Part shown: positions 44,075-53,013 of the stretch, one piece after another
Layout of the letters: every line of letters begins with the position of its first letter
How positions within the stretch are numbered: the stretch's first letter is position 1
Program-made: the position numbers and the translations under genes
Notes under the pieces: model-generated
Databases searched by the model: none
The model's input: only the letters and a program-made list of their open reading frames with translations
Told to the model about the DNA's origin: nothing
Assembly: GCA_000424365.1 (NCBI GenBank)
Contig: AUJT01000013.1
Span: forward strand, 1-64,000
DNA: 64,000 bases
Reading direction: 5' to 3'
Source of the DNA: Lachnospiraceae bacterium NK4A144
Lineage (GTDB): Bacteria > Bacillota > Clostridia > Lachnospirales > Lachnospiraceae

Positions 44075-45187
44075 TTACTCCTCTACATTCTCGTAATCAT
44101 CAGATGCATCCTCGCCATCCTGCTCACGAAGAAGAGCCTTGATGGAAAGAGAAATCTTGTGATCATCGCTGTTGAAGTCAACAACCTTTGCTTCAACTTC
44201 CTGACCAGACTTAAGAACATCTGAAGGCTTCTCAATGTGCTCACGAGCGATCTGAGAAACGTGAAGCAGAGCATCAATGCCCGGCTCAAGCTCAACAAAT
44301 GCACCGAAATCAGTCATACGTGCAACCTTACCTCTTACAACAGTACCTACAGCGTACTTCTCAGCAGCGATAAGCCAAGGATTCTCATCCGGGAACTTAA
44401 GAGAAAGAGCAATCTTTGTACCCTGGATATCCTTAATGAATACTCTAAGAGTCTGACCAACCTTGAATACCTTCTTCGGGTTCTCAACATGGCCCCAAGA
44501 CATCTCGGAGATGTGAAGAAGACCGTCGATATCGCCAAGATCGATGAATGCACCGAAATCAGTAATGTTCTTTACTGTACCCTCGATGATGTCACCAACA
44601 TGAAGCTTATCAAGAAGCTCCTTCTGTCTCTCAGCCTTTCTCTCAACAAGAAGGCACTTACGATCGCCAATAACTCTTCTTCTCTTAGGATTGAACTCTG
44701 TGATCATGAATTCAATTTCCTGACCAAAGTACTTATTAAGATCCTTCTCATATGTATCAGATACAAGGCTTGCAGGAATGAATACTCTTGCTCCCTCATA
44801 AACAACTGAAAGACCACCGTCAAGAACCTTAACAACCTTAGCCTTAAGAACTGTTTTATTGTTGAAAGCTTCCTCGAGCTTCTTATTACCTCTGTCAGCT
44901 GCGAGTCTCTTATAAGTCAGAAGAATTACCTCATCGCCAGACTTACCTTTGAGAACCTTTGCCTCCATGGTATCGCCCTCATTCACAACAGTTGTGAGAT
45001 CAAGGTTATTATCGTTTGAATACTCGCTTCTTGTGATGATTCCATCACCCTTAGCGCCGATATTAAGTACGATCTCATCAGGCCTTACAGAAATAACTGT
45101 ACCTGTTACGATTTCTCCGGGTCTGATATTTGAGTCATTTTCCAGTGACTCGTTAAATAACTGTTCAAAAGTCTGTTCCTCTGACAT
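44075..45187 (-). CDS. rpsA: S1 RNA-binding domain protein (ribosomal protein S1-like)
   Basis: A 370-residue protein with four S1 repeats, for example PGEIVTGTVISVRPDEIVLNIG, VGDIIEGTVKNITDFGAFIDLG and VGTVVRGKVARMTDFGAFVELE, each the OB-fold RNA-binding unit. It ends in an acidic tail. The start at 45187 has GAGGAGG upstream and lies inside the end of ispH (23-base overlap, different frame). In many Clostridia these two are fused as one protein; here they are separate. Confidence 0.92.
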   Translation of the reverse strand: MSEEQTFEQLFNESLENDSNIRPGEIVTGTVISVRPDEIVLNIGAKGDGIITRSEYSNDNNLDLTTVVNEGDTMEAKVLKGKSGDEVILLTYKRLAADRGNKKLEEAFNNKTVLKAKVVKVLDGGLSVVYEGARVFIPASLVSDTYEKDLNKYFGQEIEFMITEFNPKRRRVIGDRKCLLVERKAERQKELLDKLHVGDIIEGTVKNITDFGAFIDLGDIDGLLHISEMSWGHVENPKKVFKVGQTLRVFIKDIQGTKIALSLKFPDENPWLIAAEKYAVGTVVRGKVARMTDFGAFVELEPGIDALLHVSQIAREHIEKPSDVLKSGQEVEAKVVDFNSDDHKISLSIKALLREQDGEDASDDYENVEE

Positions 45188-46019
45188 AGCTTTGAACCTC
45201 CTCAATAATATAATTTGGGGTGGATGCCCCAGCTGTGATACCTACACAGTGAATTGATTCAGGAGAGCCTAAATTCAAGTCATCAAGTGTCTGTATATGT
45301 CGGGTATCCCGACATTCTTCAGAACAGATTTCGTATAGCTTTCTCGTATTGGAGCTGTGTTTCCCACCAATTACTATCATCACATCCACCTGGGATGCTA
45401 TCTCTCTCGCTTCTGTTTGTCTCTGCTCTGTCGCACTGCAAATTGTATTCACAGTATTTATACTATAACCTTTTTTTGTAAAGATTTCAACTAATTCTTT
45501 AAATTTACTGTAATTAAATGTTGTCTGTGACACAACGCAAACGCCGTTATCTCCGGAAGGGCTGAATTTTTCAGCTTCTTCGCGAGTCTGTACAACGGAT
45601 ACGGGTGTGTCCGAAAATCCGATTATACCCTGAACTTCCGGATGAGATGCATCTCCGATAACAACAATTTCTTTACCGGCCTTACTTTCTTCCTCGACAA
45701 TATTATGAATTTTTACAACAAACGGACAGGTGGCATCCACCAGTCTGATCTCCGGCTTTTTACGGATCAATTCATAAATATCTCTGGAAACACCATGAGA
45801 ACGTATTATTACAGTTCCGGATTCAAGTTTTTCAAGTTCTTCTCTTGAATTCAGGACCGTAACTCCCTTGCTCTCAAAGTCTTTTACTACTTCTTCGTTG
45901 TGGATTATCTCTCCGTAAGTATAGATCTTTCCACCACGGTTTATTTCTTCATAGACAGTATCTACGGCCCGTTTAACACCAAAACAAAAGCCAGCAGATT
46001 TTGCCGTGATAACTTTCAT
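45165..46019 (-). CDS. ispH: 4-hydroxy-3-methylbut-2-enyl diphosphate reductase
   Basis: Last step of the MEP isoprenoid pathway, giving IPP and DMAPP. The 284-residue iron-sulfur protein has the three cluster cysteines in SAGFCFGVKRAVD, DATCPFVVK and TICSATEQRQ, and HSNTRKLYEIC as usual. It lies between cmk and rpsA, the common clostridial arrangement. Its 3' end overlaps rpsA. Confidence 0.95.
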   Translation of the reverse strand: MKVITAKSAGFCFGVKRAVDTVYEEINRGGKIYTYGEIIHNEEVVKDFESKGVTVLNSREELEKLESGTVIIRSHGVSRDIYELIRKKPEIRLVDATCPFVVKIHNIVEEESKAGKEIVVIGDASHPEVQGIIGFSDTPVSVVQTREEAEKFSPSGDNGVCVVSQTTFNYSKFKELVEIFTKKGYSINTVNTICSATEQRQTEAREIASQVDVMIVIGGKHSSNTRKLYEICSEECRDTRHIQTLDDLNLGSPESIHCVGITAGASTPNYIIEEVQSYVRGTDF

Positions 46020-46144
46020 ACATTATCCTTTCAGATTTGAACATTGCGTTATTACTCACTTGCGTACAATCACACTCGATCATACTTCAATATGTGCAAA
46101 AAAATCCGTAACATAAGCAACTATTTCATCAAAAACAGATTTTT

Positions 46145-46184
46145 ATGATGTCAGGGTCAAAAGACCTTTTGACCCTGACATCAT
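46145..46184. repeat. Family B end-to-end palindrome, copy B3 (40 bp)
   Basis: ATGATGTCAGGGTCAAAAG is followed by two bases and its perfect reverse complement. This is both ends of the family B element joined with the interior deleted. It lies between the cmk stop and ispH. Confidence 0.75.
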
Positions 46185-46189
46185 CATTA

Positions 46190-46846
46190 CTATTTCACGT
46201 ATGAAAGGATCTTGTCTGCAACCTGCTCAATGGTCATATCGGAAGAATCAACCAGAATTGCATCTTCTGCCTGTACGAGTGGAGCTTCGTCACGGGTCAT
46301 ATCACGGTGATCTCTTTCTGCGATCTCTTCCTGAATCTTCTCCAGATTACATCTCTCACCCTTGGCGCAGAGTTCATCATATCTTCTCTTTGCACGAACC
46401 TCTACGGATGCTGTAAGGAAGATCTTAAGGTCAGCGTTCGGAAGTACCTTTGTGCCGATATCTCTGCCGTCCATTACCACATCCTGCTCAGCTGCAAGCT
46501 TCTTCTGAAGAGCTGTAAGCTTCTTTCTTACCTCAGGTACGACTGATGTCTTTGATGCAGCTGCGCTCACGTCCTCTGTACGGATCATACCGTTTACATT
46601 CTGTCCATTAAGGAAAACACACTGAACACCGTCTTCATAACGGATGGAAATATCTGCACTCTGGCTCTTTTCTGCAATGAGATCTACTCTGTCAAGCTCT
46701 ACGCTTTCTTTTAACATAAAAAGAGCCATTGCACGGTACATTGCTCCCGTATCAACGTAAATATAGCCCTTTTTCTTAGCTACAAGCTTGGCAATGGTGC
46801 TCTTTCCGGCACCTGCAGGTCCATCAATTGCAATATTGTATGACAT
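46190..46846 (-). CDS. cmk: Cytidylate kinase
   Basis: Phosphorylates CMP/dCMP. The 218-residue protein starts with the P-loop GPAGAGKSTIAKLVAKK, has MDGRDIGTKVLPNADLKIFLTA and the lid-region arginines, and normal length. It is part of a probable operon from tetR through rpsA, separated from the upstream flavoprotein gene by 51 bases. Confidence 0.95.
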   Translation of the reverse strand: MSYNIAIDGPAGAGKSTIAKLVAKKKGYIYVDTGAMYRAMALFMLKESVELDRVDLIAEKSQSADISIRYEDGVQCVFLNGQNVNGMIRTEDVSAAASKTSVVPEVRKKLTALQKKLAAEQDVVMDGRDIGTKVLPNADLKIFLTASVEVRAKRRYDELCAKGERCNLEKIQEEIAERDHRDMTRDEAPLVQAEDAILVDSSDMTIEQVADKILSYVK

Positions 46847-46897
46847 ATCTGATTCCTTTCAAAATTCCTATATTTAGAAGTCAATTTTGACATTCAC

Positions 46898-48136
46898 TTA
46901 ATTGTTATCGGCAATTGCCCGTCCGCAGGCAACCGCTGTTGACCATGCGATCTGAAGATTAAATCCTCCTGTTACCGCATCCAGGTCAAGAACCTCTCCA
47001 ATAAAGTACAGATGAGGACAGCTCTTCACTTCCATTGTACCCGGATCGATTTCCTTTACACTGACGCCGCCCTTTGTGATTATGGCTTCATTAAAGCCTC
47101 TGAGACCGGTCACTGTCATTGTGAAATCCTGTATAAGTTCTCTCAGCCTGCTTCTCTCTTCATGAGAAATCTCTGCGCAGCGCTTTGAGGGGTCGATACC
47201 GGATCTCTCTATCATGACCGGTACGAGCTTTGACGGAAACAGTGCTCCAAGAGAATTCTTGAACTGTTTACTTCTGGACTCGTCAAATTCACGGATAAGA
47301 CGTTCATCAAGCTGCTCTGCCGTAAGTGCCGGCTTGAGATTTAGGTGAAGCGTAAGCTCCGATTCAAAATTTGAAGGTGCTACTCGCGCCGAAGCAGACA
47401 GTATCATCGGACCACTCACACCGAAATGCGTGAAAAGCATCTCCCCGAAGTCTGAATATAGTTCCTTTTTTCCCTTCATGAGTCGAAGCCCTGTATTTTT
47501 AAGAGAAAGTCCCTGCAGATCTTTCACGAAGGATTCCTTTGTATTGAAAGGCACGAGCGCAGGTGTAGGATCTTTTATCTTTAATCCGAGAGTCTTTGCA
47601 AACTTATAGCCGTCACCTGTTGAACCAGTAGATTCATATGACTTTCCGCCGGTAGCAACTACGACCGCATCTGCATAGTATTCCTCACCATCCGCAGTTA
47701 TAAGTCCCTTGCACACTCCTTCATCCACGATCAAAGAAGTAACTTTTTCATAAAGGCGCACTTCTACACGAAGGCGACGAAGTTCTTTATCAAGAGCATG
47801 GATCACATCATAAGAATGATCACTTACAGGAAATACACGATTTCCGCGCTCAATCTTTGTTTTGAGCCCAAGTTCCTCAAAAAAATCGATCGCATTCTCA
47901 TTTGTGAAGCCATAAAGACTCGAATACATAAATTTACGGTTTGAGACAATACTGTCAAAAACCGTTTCCAGATCAGATGCATTTGTGAGATTGCATCTTC
48001 CCTTACCTGTGATAAAAAGCTTCTTGCCAAGCTTCTCATTTTTTTCAAAAAGTGTGACGCTTAAGCCTGATCTCGCTGCCATAACAGCACACATCATGCC
48101 CGAAGCGCCTCCACCGATAACTAATACTTTTTTCAT
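46898..48136 (-). CDS. HI0933-family FAD-dependent oxidoreductase
   Basis: A 412-residue flavoprotein with an N-terminal FAD motif (VIGGGASGMMCAVMAARSGLSVTLFEKN), the segment FITGKGRCNLTNA and the C-terminal motif GGFNLQIAWSTAVACGRAIA of the HI0933/BaiN/aminoacetone oxidase family. The substrate is unknown. It overlaps the RpiR regulator by 4 bases, so transcription and translation are coupled. Confidence 0.9.
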   Translation of the reverse strand: MKKVLVIGGGASGMMCAVMAARSGLSVTLFEKNEKLGKKLFITGKGRCNLTNASDLETVFDSIVSNRKFMYSSLYGFTNENAIDFFEELGLKTKIERGNRVFPVSDHSYDVIHALDKELRRLRVEVRLYEKVTSLIVDEGVCKGLITADGEEYYADAVVVATGGKSYESTGSTGDGYKFAKTLGLKIKDPTPALVPFNTKESFVKDLQGLSLKNTGLRLMKGKKELYSDFGEMLFTHFGVSGPMILSASARVAPSNFESELTLHLNLKPALTAEQLDERLIREFDESRSKQFKNSLGALFPSKLVPVMIERSGIDPSKRCAEISHEERSRLRELIQDFTMTVTGLRGFNEAIITKGGVSVKEIDPGTMEVKSCPHLYFIGEVLDLDAVTGGFNLQIAWSTAVACGRAIADNN

Positions 48137-49092
48137 TTACCACCATAAATCGTCTTCGGATAGTTCCGAATCGAATCTTCATCTACAAAATCAATCTCGT
48201 CCTGATTGTAGATCTGATAATCACCCCAAACACGTTCCAGATCTTCGAGCTGGGCAATGACACGGTCCGTACGCTTCATACAGAGAGCCACCACCAGCGA
48301 ATTTATCAGAGAAAGAGGTGCTACCAGTGAATCCACAATGGATATATTATCACTTCTCGCGAGCAGATTACAGGATGAATATAAATTCATCGGTGAGTGC
48401 ACGCTGTCAGTGATCGATATCACATGTGCATTTCTGTCATTTGCGAACTCCATTGCTTTCAACGTTCTCATGGAATATCGCGGAAAACTTATGCCGATCA
48501 CCACATCTTTTTCGTTAACTGTGATCATTTGTTCAAAGACTTCCGTCATACTGTTAGTGGAAATCAGATGAACATGACCAAACATCATATTTAGATAAAA
48601 TGACAGGAATCCTGCAAGGGGTGCGCAGCTGCGGATGCCGACCACATATATATCCCGTGCCGCGAGGATAGTTTCTACCGCGGATTCAAATGCTTTTACA
48701 TCTACGTTAGAGATCGTGTCCGCTATTTTTTCTATGTCAGACTTTAGTACAGAGTTGATTATCTCCGACTGACTGGCATTTCCATATGCCAGATCCATCC
48801 TGTCTATGGAACTGAGTTTTGTCCGGACTAAATGTGCAAGTTCTTTCTGAAATGCAGGGAAGCCGTCATATCCTAATGCTCCGGCAAATCTGACAACTGT
48901 AGACTCGCTGACCCCCACCTCGGCTCCAAGCTGGGCAGCAGTCATAAAGGCTGTCTCATCTGTATGTGCAGATATATACCTTATCAGAGCTTTCTGTCCT
49001 CTGCTCATCTCATCATATCGCCGACGCATAACAGAAAGCAGATTTTCCTCTTCCATCTCAGAATTTTGAATCCGTTCAGACAGTCCTTCCAT
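48133..49092 (-). CDS. MurR/RpiR-family transcriptional regulator
   Basis: A 319-residue protein with an N-terminal helix-turn-helix (LGAEVGVSESTVVRFAGALGYDGF) and a C-terminal SIS sugar-phosphate domain (DIYVVGIRSCAPLAGFLS; VVIGISFPRYSMRTLK). Such proteins sense phosphosugars; the ligand is unknown. AGGAG precedes the ATG at 49092. It overlaps the tetR gene by 17 bases. Confidence 0.9.
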   Translation of the reverse strand: MEGLSERIQNSEMEEENLLSVMRRRYDEMSRGQKALIRYISAHTDETAFMTAAQLGAEVGVSESTVVRFAGALGYDGFPAFQKELAHLVRTKLSSIDRMDLAYGNASQSEIINSVLKSDIEKIADTISNVDVKAFESAVETILAARDIYVVGIRSCAPLAGFLSFYLNMMFGHVHLISTNSMTEVFEQMITVNEKDVVIGISFPRYSMRTLKAMEFANDRNAHVISITDSVHSPMNLYSSCNLLARSDNISIVDSLVAPLSLINSLVVALCMKRTDRVIAQLEDLERVWGDYQIYNQDEIDFVDEDSIRNYPKTIYGGK

Positions 49093-49636
49093 AAATTCTC
49101 CTGAACATATCCATTAAGAGAGAAATAGTCTCTGTTTCGGATATATCAAAATCATCACGGATCACCATGCATGCGATACCATGGATAAACAGCCACACTT
49201 TCATGAATACGGACTCTGCCTCATCGGGGCTGATGCCTGGTATGCGGCGGATCTCACGGATCACGAAATTGTTCTTTCCACCATTTACGATATCATAGGA
49301 GCTCTTTTTTAAGCGGTTGCTCTCCAGAAAAAGAAGTCTGAAAAGATGCGGTTCCTTCTTTGCAAAATTGATATAGTTCATACCAAAATCTACAAACGGT
49401 ACATCAGAAATGCTTTCGGAATTAATAAAGAAATCAGAGAAATATCCTACACACTTCAGAAAAAGATCATCTTCAAGTTCCGCCATATTTGTATATATGC
49501 GGAAGATCGGCTGTGTGGAACACTGTGCTCTTTCTGCAAGATGTCTTGCAGAAAGTTCGATACTCCCCTTTTCACGCACCAACTCAAATGCACTGTCCAG
49601 CAGTTTCTCTTTGGTTATAGTCTGTTTCCTTGACAT
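49076..49636 (-). CDS. TetR-family transcriptional regulator
   Basis: A 186-residue regulator with the N-terminal TetR helix-turn-helix (FELVREKGSIELSARHLAERAQCSTQPIFRIYTNMAELE) and a variable ligand domain. It is first in the operon leading to rpsA. Upstream, two CGTATACG palindromes lie 50 bp apart, a plausible self-operator. No strong Shine-Dalgarno is visible. Confidence 0.88.
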   Translation of the reverse strand: MSRKQTITKEKLLDSAFELVREKGSIELSARHLAERAQCSTQPIFRIYTNMAELEDDLFLKCVGYFSDFFINSESISDVPFVDFGMNYINFAKKEPHLFRLLFLESNRLKKSSYDIVNGGKNNFVIREIRRIPGISPDEAESVFMKVWLFIHGIACMVIRDDFDISETETISLLMDMFRRIYGRTV

Positions 49637-49699
49637 ATTTACCCGACACCGGTGAAGGCTCCGCTGTCTTCCTCCATCTCCCTCGTATTTTACCCTTTC

Positions 49700-49757
49700 G
49701 TATACGACATAACCTGTTTTCCCCTTCTGACAACAAATTGATCCCCACCGTATACGA
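49700..49757 (-). promoter_or_regulatory. Two spaced palindromic sites upstream of tetR
   Basis: CGTATACG occurs at 49700-49707 and 49750-49757, exactly 50 bp apart, each followed by ACA on the plus strand. On the minus strand a candidate promoter (TTGTCA near 49732, TATGTC near 49710) lies between and overlaps the proximal site. They fit TetR operators. Confidence 0.5.
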
Positions 49758-49831
49758 CACGTGCAATTATTTTAATTTTATAACGGTCGATATGGAATTG
49801 CAAGTTTTATCCCATAGGTATACAAAAACTC

Positions 49832-49868
49832 CTGTATTCAAGCCATGTTGAATACAGGAGTTTCTTAC
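49832..49868 (-). terminator. Terminator after oadA-like gene
   Basis: ACTCCTGTATTCAA and TTGAATACAGGAGT form a 14-bp perfect stem with a six-base loop, followed by TTTTTG on the minus strand. Confidence 0.9.
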
Positions 49869-49896
49869 TTACATTATTTAGGTTTCACAACCTGTT

Positions 49897-51312
49897 TTAG
49901 ACAGGGTATGCACCATTTTTTGTATCTGCCTTTGCAGGATCGATTCCTTCCTGCTGTGCTTTTCTATACTTGAAGAAGTCTGTAGCTACCTGAGGGAACA
50001 GAGCGTAGGAAAGTACATCCTCCGGCTGCTGATCGTACTCAGCCATCTCCTTCTTATACTTCTCGAGCTGCGGCTCGATGTGATCTGCCGGTCTGTCTGT
50101 GATCGGTGTCTCACCCGGAATGATCTTTGCAACTACTTCAGGATTCATGGGCTTAACTGTCTGGCCATAGAGTCCACGGCAGAGATCCTTTGTCTGACCT
50201 GAGCAAACCTTGTATCTCTCGCCCATAAGAACGTTCATAACAGCCTGTGTACCAACGATCTGTGAAGAAGGTGTTACGAGAGGCGGCTCACCGAGATCCT
50301 TACGTACGCGCGGTACTTCCTCAAGAACCTCCTGAAGCTTATCTTCCTTGCCCTGCTCACCGAGCTGCTTGATCATGTTTGAAAGCATTCCGCCCGGTAC
50401 CTGATAACGAAGTGTGTTGATATTTACACCCATAACCTTCGGGTTAAGGAGTCCGCTCTTTAAGCACTCTTCACGATACGGCTCGAAGTGCTTACCAACT
50501 TCGATAAGCTTATGCAGGTCAAGACCTGTGTCATACGGTGATCCTTCAAGAGCCTTTACCATAACCTCTGTAGAAGGCTGTGAAGTACCCATTGAAAACG
50601 GTGATGCTGCTGTATCGATTACATCTACGCCAGCCTCGATAGCCTTGAGATATGTCATGGAAGCCATACCTGAAGTGTAGTGTGTATGAAGCTGAATAGG
50701 AAGCTTGGAACCTTTCTTCAGAGCTGTTACAAGGTCGTAAGCTGCGCCCGGAAGGAGAAGTCCTGCCATATCCTTGATACAGATGGAATCTGCACCCATG
50801 TTTTCGATATCGCGGGCGATGTTTTCCCAATACTCAAGAGTATATGCATCACCAAGTGTATAGCAAAGAGCGATCTGTGCATGACCGTTCTCTTTCTTTG
50901 TAGCCTCAACTGCTGTTCTGAGGTTACGAAGGTCATTTAAGCAGTCAAAGATACGGATAACGTCGATACCGTTTGCGATGGACTTCTGTACAAAGTACTC
51001 TACTACATCATCTGCATAGTGGCTGTATCCAAGGATATTCTGTCCACGGAAAAGCATCTGCAGCTTCTGATGAGGAAGTCCCTTACGAAGCTTTCTAAGT
51101 CTCTCCCACGGATCCTCTTTAAGGAAACGCAGGCAGGAATCGAATGTAGCACCACCCCAGCACTCAACTGAATGATAGTTGATCTGGTCCATTGTATCGA
51201 GAATTGGAAGCATCTGTTCGATCGGCATTCTTGTGGCAATCAGGGACTGATGTGCGTCACGAAGAATGGTCTCGGTAATGCCGACCTGCTTCTTTACTGT
51301 TTCAACAGCCAT
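49897..51312 (-). CDS. Oxaloacetate decarboxylase alpha-type carboxyltransferase (5S type)
   Basis: A 471-residue TIM-barrel carboxyltransferase that transfers CO2 between oxaloacetate/pyruvate and biotin. Motifs include RDAHQSLIATRMP, FRGQNILGYSHYADD, IRIFDCLNDLRN and SICIKDMAGLL, and the catalytic lysine region. It lacks the usual C-terminal biotin domain, which is encoded by a separate gene here. I set the start at 51312 because GGAGG is 8 bases upstream; an in-frame TTG five codons before is less likely. It is the last gene of the cluster. Confidence 0.88.
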   Translation of the reverse strand: MAVETVKKQVGITETILRDAHQSLIATRMPIEQMLPILDTMDQINYHSVECWGGATFDSCLRFLKEDPWERLRKLRKGLPHQKLQMLFRGQNILGYSHYADDVVEYFVQKSIANGIDVIRIFDCLNDLRNLRTAVEATKKENGHAQIALCYTLGDAYTLEYWENIARDIENMGADSICIKDMAGLLLPGAAYDLVTALKKGSKLPIQLHTHYTSGMASMTYLKAIEAGVDVIDTAASPFSMGTSQPSTEVMVKALEGSPYDTGLDLHKLIEVGKHFEPYREECLKSGLLNPKVMGVNINTLRYQVPGGMLSNMIKQLGEQGKEDKLQEVLEEVPRVRKDLGEPPLVTPSSQIVGTQAVMNVLMGERYKVCSGQTKDLCRGLYGQTVKPMNPEVVAKIIPGETPITDRPADHIEPQLEKYKKEMAEYDQQPEDVLSYALFPQVATDFFKYRKAQQEGIDPAKADTKNGAYPV

Positions 51313-51405
51313 TAGTTTATCCTCCAAAAAATTTTCATAAAGTTCATCCCGCCCCTAAAGCACAGGACAAACCGTTCTTTTCTTTACAATCCGTAAATCC
51401 CGTTA

Positions 51406-52533
51406 TCAGCCTACGCCGAATACAGCCATAAACGTACCTGCAACGACTGCTGTACCAACAACGCCGGCAACATTCGGTCCCATGGCATGCATGAGAAGGA
51501 AGTTTGACGGATCAGCTTCTGCGCCGACTTTCTGGGATACACGTGCAGCCATAGGTACGGCAGATACACCTGCAGAACCGATGAGAGGATTGATCTTTCC
51601 TCCTGTTACAACACACATGATCTTACCAACTACTACTCCGGCGATAGTACCAAAACTAAATGCTATAAGGCCAAGAATAACGATCTTGATAGTCGTCCAG
51701 TTAAGGAATGCCTTTGCACTTGTTGTTGCACCTACGGAAGTACCGAGCATGATAACAACGATGTACATCATTGCATTACTTGCTGTTTCCTGAAGCTGAC
51801 GAACAACGCCGCACTCACGGAAAAGGTTACCGAGCATCAGCATACCGATAAGAGGAGCTGTTGTCGGAAGGATCATTGAAACAATGATAGTAACTATGAT
51901 CGGGAAAAGGATCTTCTCGAGCTTTGATACAGGACGGAGCTGCTCCATCTTGATCTTTCTCTCTTTTTCATTCGTAAGCAGTTTCATAAAGAACGGCTGA
52001 ATGATCGGAACAAGAGACATATAGGAGTAAGCTGCAACCGCGATCGGTCCGAGGATCGCTGTCTGTCCGAGTCTGGTAGCAAGGAAGATGGATGTCGGTC
52101 CGTCTGCTCCACCGATGATGGAAATAGCAGCAGCTTCCTTGTCATTAAATCCGAGCATGATAGCTCCGAAATATGCAGAGAAAATACCAAACTGTGCAGC
52201 CGCACCTAATATAAAGCTCTTAGGGTTAGCGATAAGCGGACCAAAATCCGTCATAGCACCTACACCCATGAAGATCAGACACGGCAGGATAGCCCATTCA
52301 TCCAGCATGAAGAAGAAATGTAAAAGGCCGCCCTCCTGCATGATATCCGGATAAATATTTACTAACAGCATACCGAAAGAGATCGGTACCAAAAGCAGAG
52401 GCTCGAACCCCTTTACAATGGCGAGATACAGGAATAACAAAGCCACACAGATCATGATAACTTCTTTATAAGTCATGGTCGAAAATGCGGACTCTGCTGC
52501 CAGATTCGCCAGCGTATTCGCAATATAATCCAT
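51406..52533 (-). CDS. Sodium-pump decarboxylase beta subunit
   Basis: A 375-residue membrane protein with about nine helices, the OadB/GcdB/MmdB family, which couples decarboxylation of carboxybiotin to Na+ export. Motifs: DFGPLIANPKSFILGAAAQFGIF, GGADGPTSIFLATRLG and GSAGVSAVPMAARVSQKVG. The conserved aspartate in GGADGPT is present. It lies between the biotin carrier and the OadA-like gene. Confidence 0.94.
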   Translation of the reverse strand: MDYIANTLANLAAESAFSTMTYKEVIMICVALLFLYLAIVKGFEPLLLVPISFGMLLVNIYPDIMQEGGLLHFFFMLDEWAILPCLIFMGVGAMTDFGPLIANPKSFILGAAAQFGIFSAYFGAIMLGFNDKEAAAISIIGGADGPTSIFLATRLGQTAILGPIAVAAYSYMSLVPIIQPFFMKLLTNEKERKIKMEQLRPVSKLEKILFPIIVTIIVSMILPTTAPLIGMLMLGNLFRECGVVRQLQETASNAMMYIVVIMLGTSVGATTSAKAFLNWTTIKIVILGLIAFSFGTIAGVVVGKIMCVVTGGKINPLIGSAGVSAVPMAARVSQKVGAEADPSNFLLMHAMGPNVAGVVGTAVVAGTFMAVFGVG

Positions 52534-52569
52534 TATTGAAACCTCCAGTTTCAGAAAGTTGCCGTTAAA

Positions 52570-52941
52570 TTACTTCAGTGTAGCAAGAAGTGTGCCGGCC
52601 TCGCATGCGTCGCCAACTGCAACATCGATGCTTGCAACAGTTCCATCCTGAGGAGCTACAACAGGGATTTCCATCTTCATAGCTTCGATAGTTACAACTG
52701 TGTCACCCTTCTTAACAGCATCGCCAACCTTTGTGTCAAGCTTAAATACCTTACCTGCTGCACCTGCTTCTACGCGGATGCTGCCTGCTGCTCCGCCTGC
52801 TGCCGGTGCTGCCGCGGGAGCTGCTGCAGGTGCAGGAGCTGCCTTCTTAACCGGTGCTGCTGCAGGAGCTGCGCCTGCTCCAACTTCGTCAACTGTTACG
52901 TCATATGCTGTACCATTAACGGTAATAGTATAATTTTTCAT
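52570..52941 (-). CDS. Biotin carrier protein
   Basis: A 123-residue protein with an N-terminal short domain, an Ala/Pro-rich linker (about 30-55) and a biotinyl domain with the attachment motif EAMKMEIPV. The lysine in AMKM would be biotinylated. The start at 52941 has AAAGGA upstream; an ATG ten codons earlier has no site. It serves the carboxyltransferases of this cluster. Confidence 0.93.
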   Translation of the reverse strand: MKNYTITVNGTAYDVTVDEVGAGAAPAAAPVKKAAPAPAAAPAAAPAAGGAAGSIRVEAGAAGKVFKLDTKVGDAVKKGDTVVTIEAMKMEIPVVAPQDGTVASIDVAVGDACEAGTLLATLK

Positions 52942-53013
52942 GATTATTCCTTTCGTTCCGGAGAGCTGCATTACGAAAGCATCTCCGAGTTTTCTGATTT
53001 TTTATTTTCTTTA

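Noticed and set aside
45120-45187. Fusion of ispH and rpsA into one protein
   Set aside because: The frames differ and rpsA has its own strong ribosome binding site.
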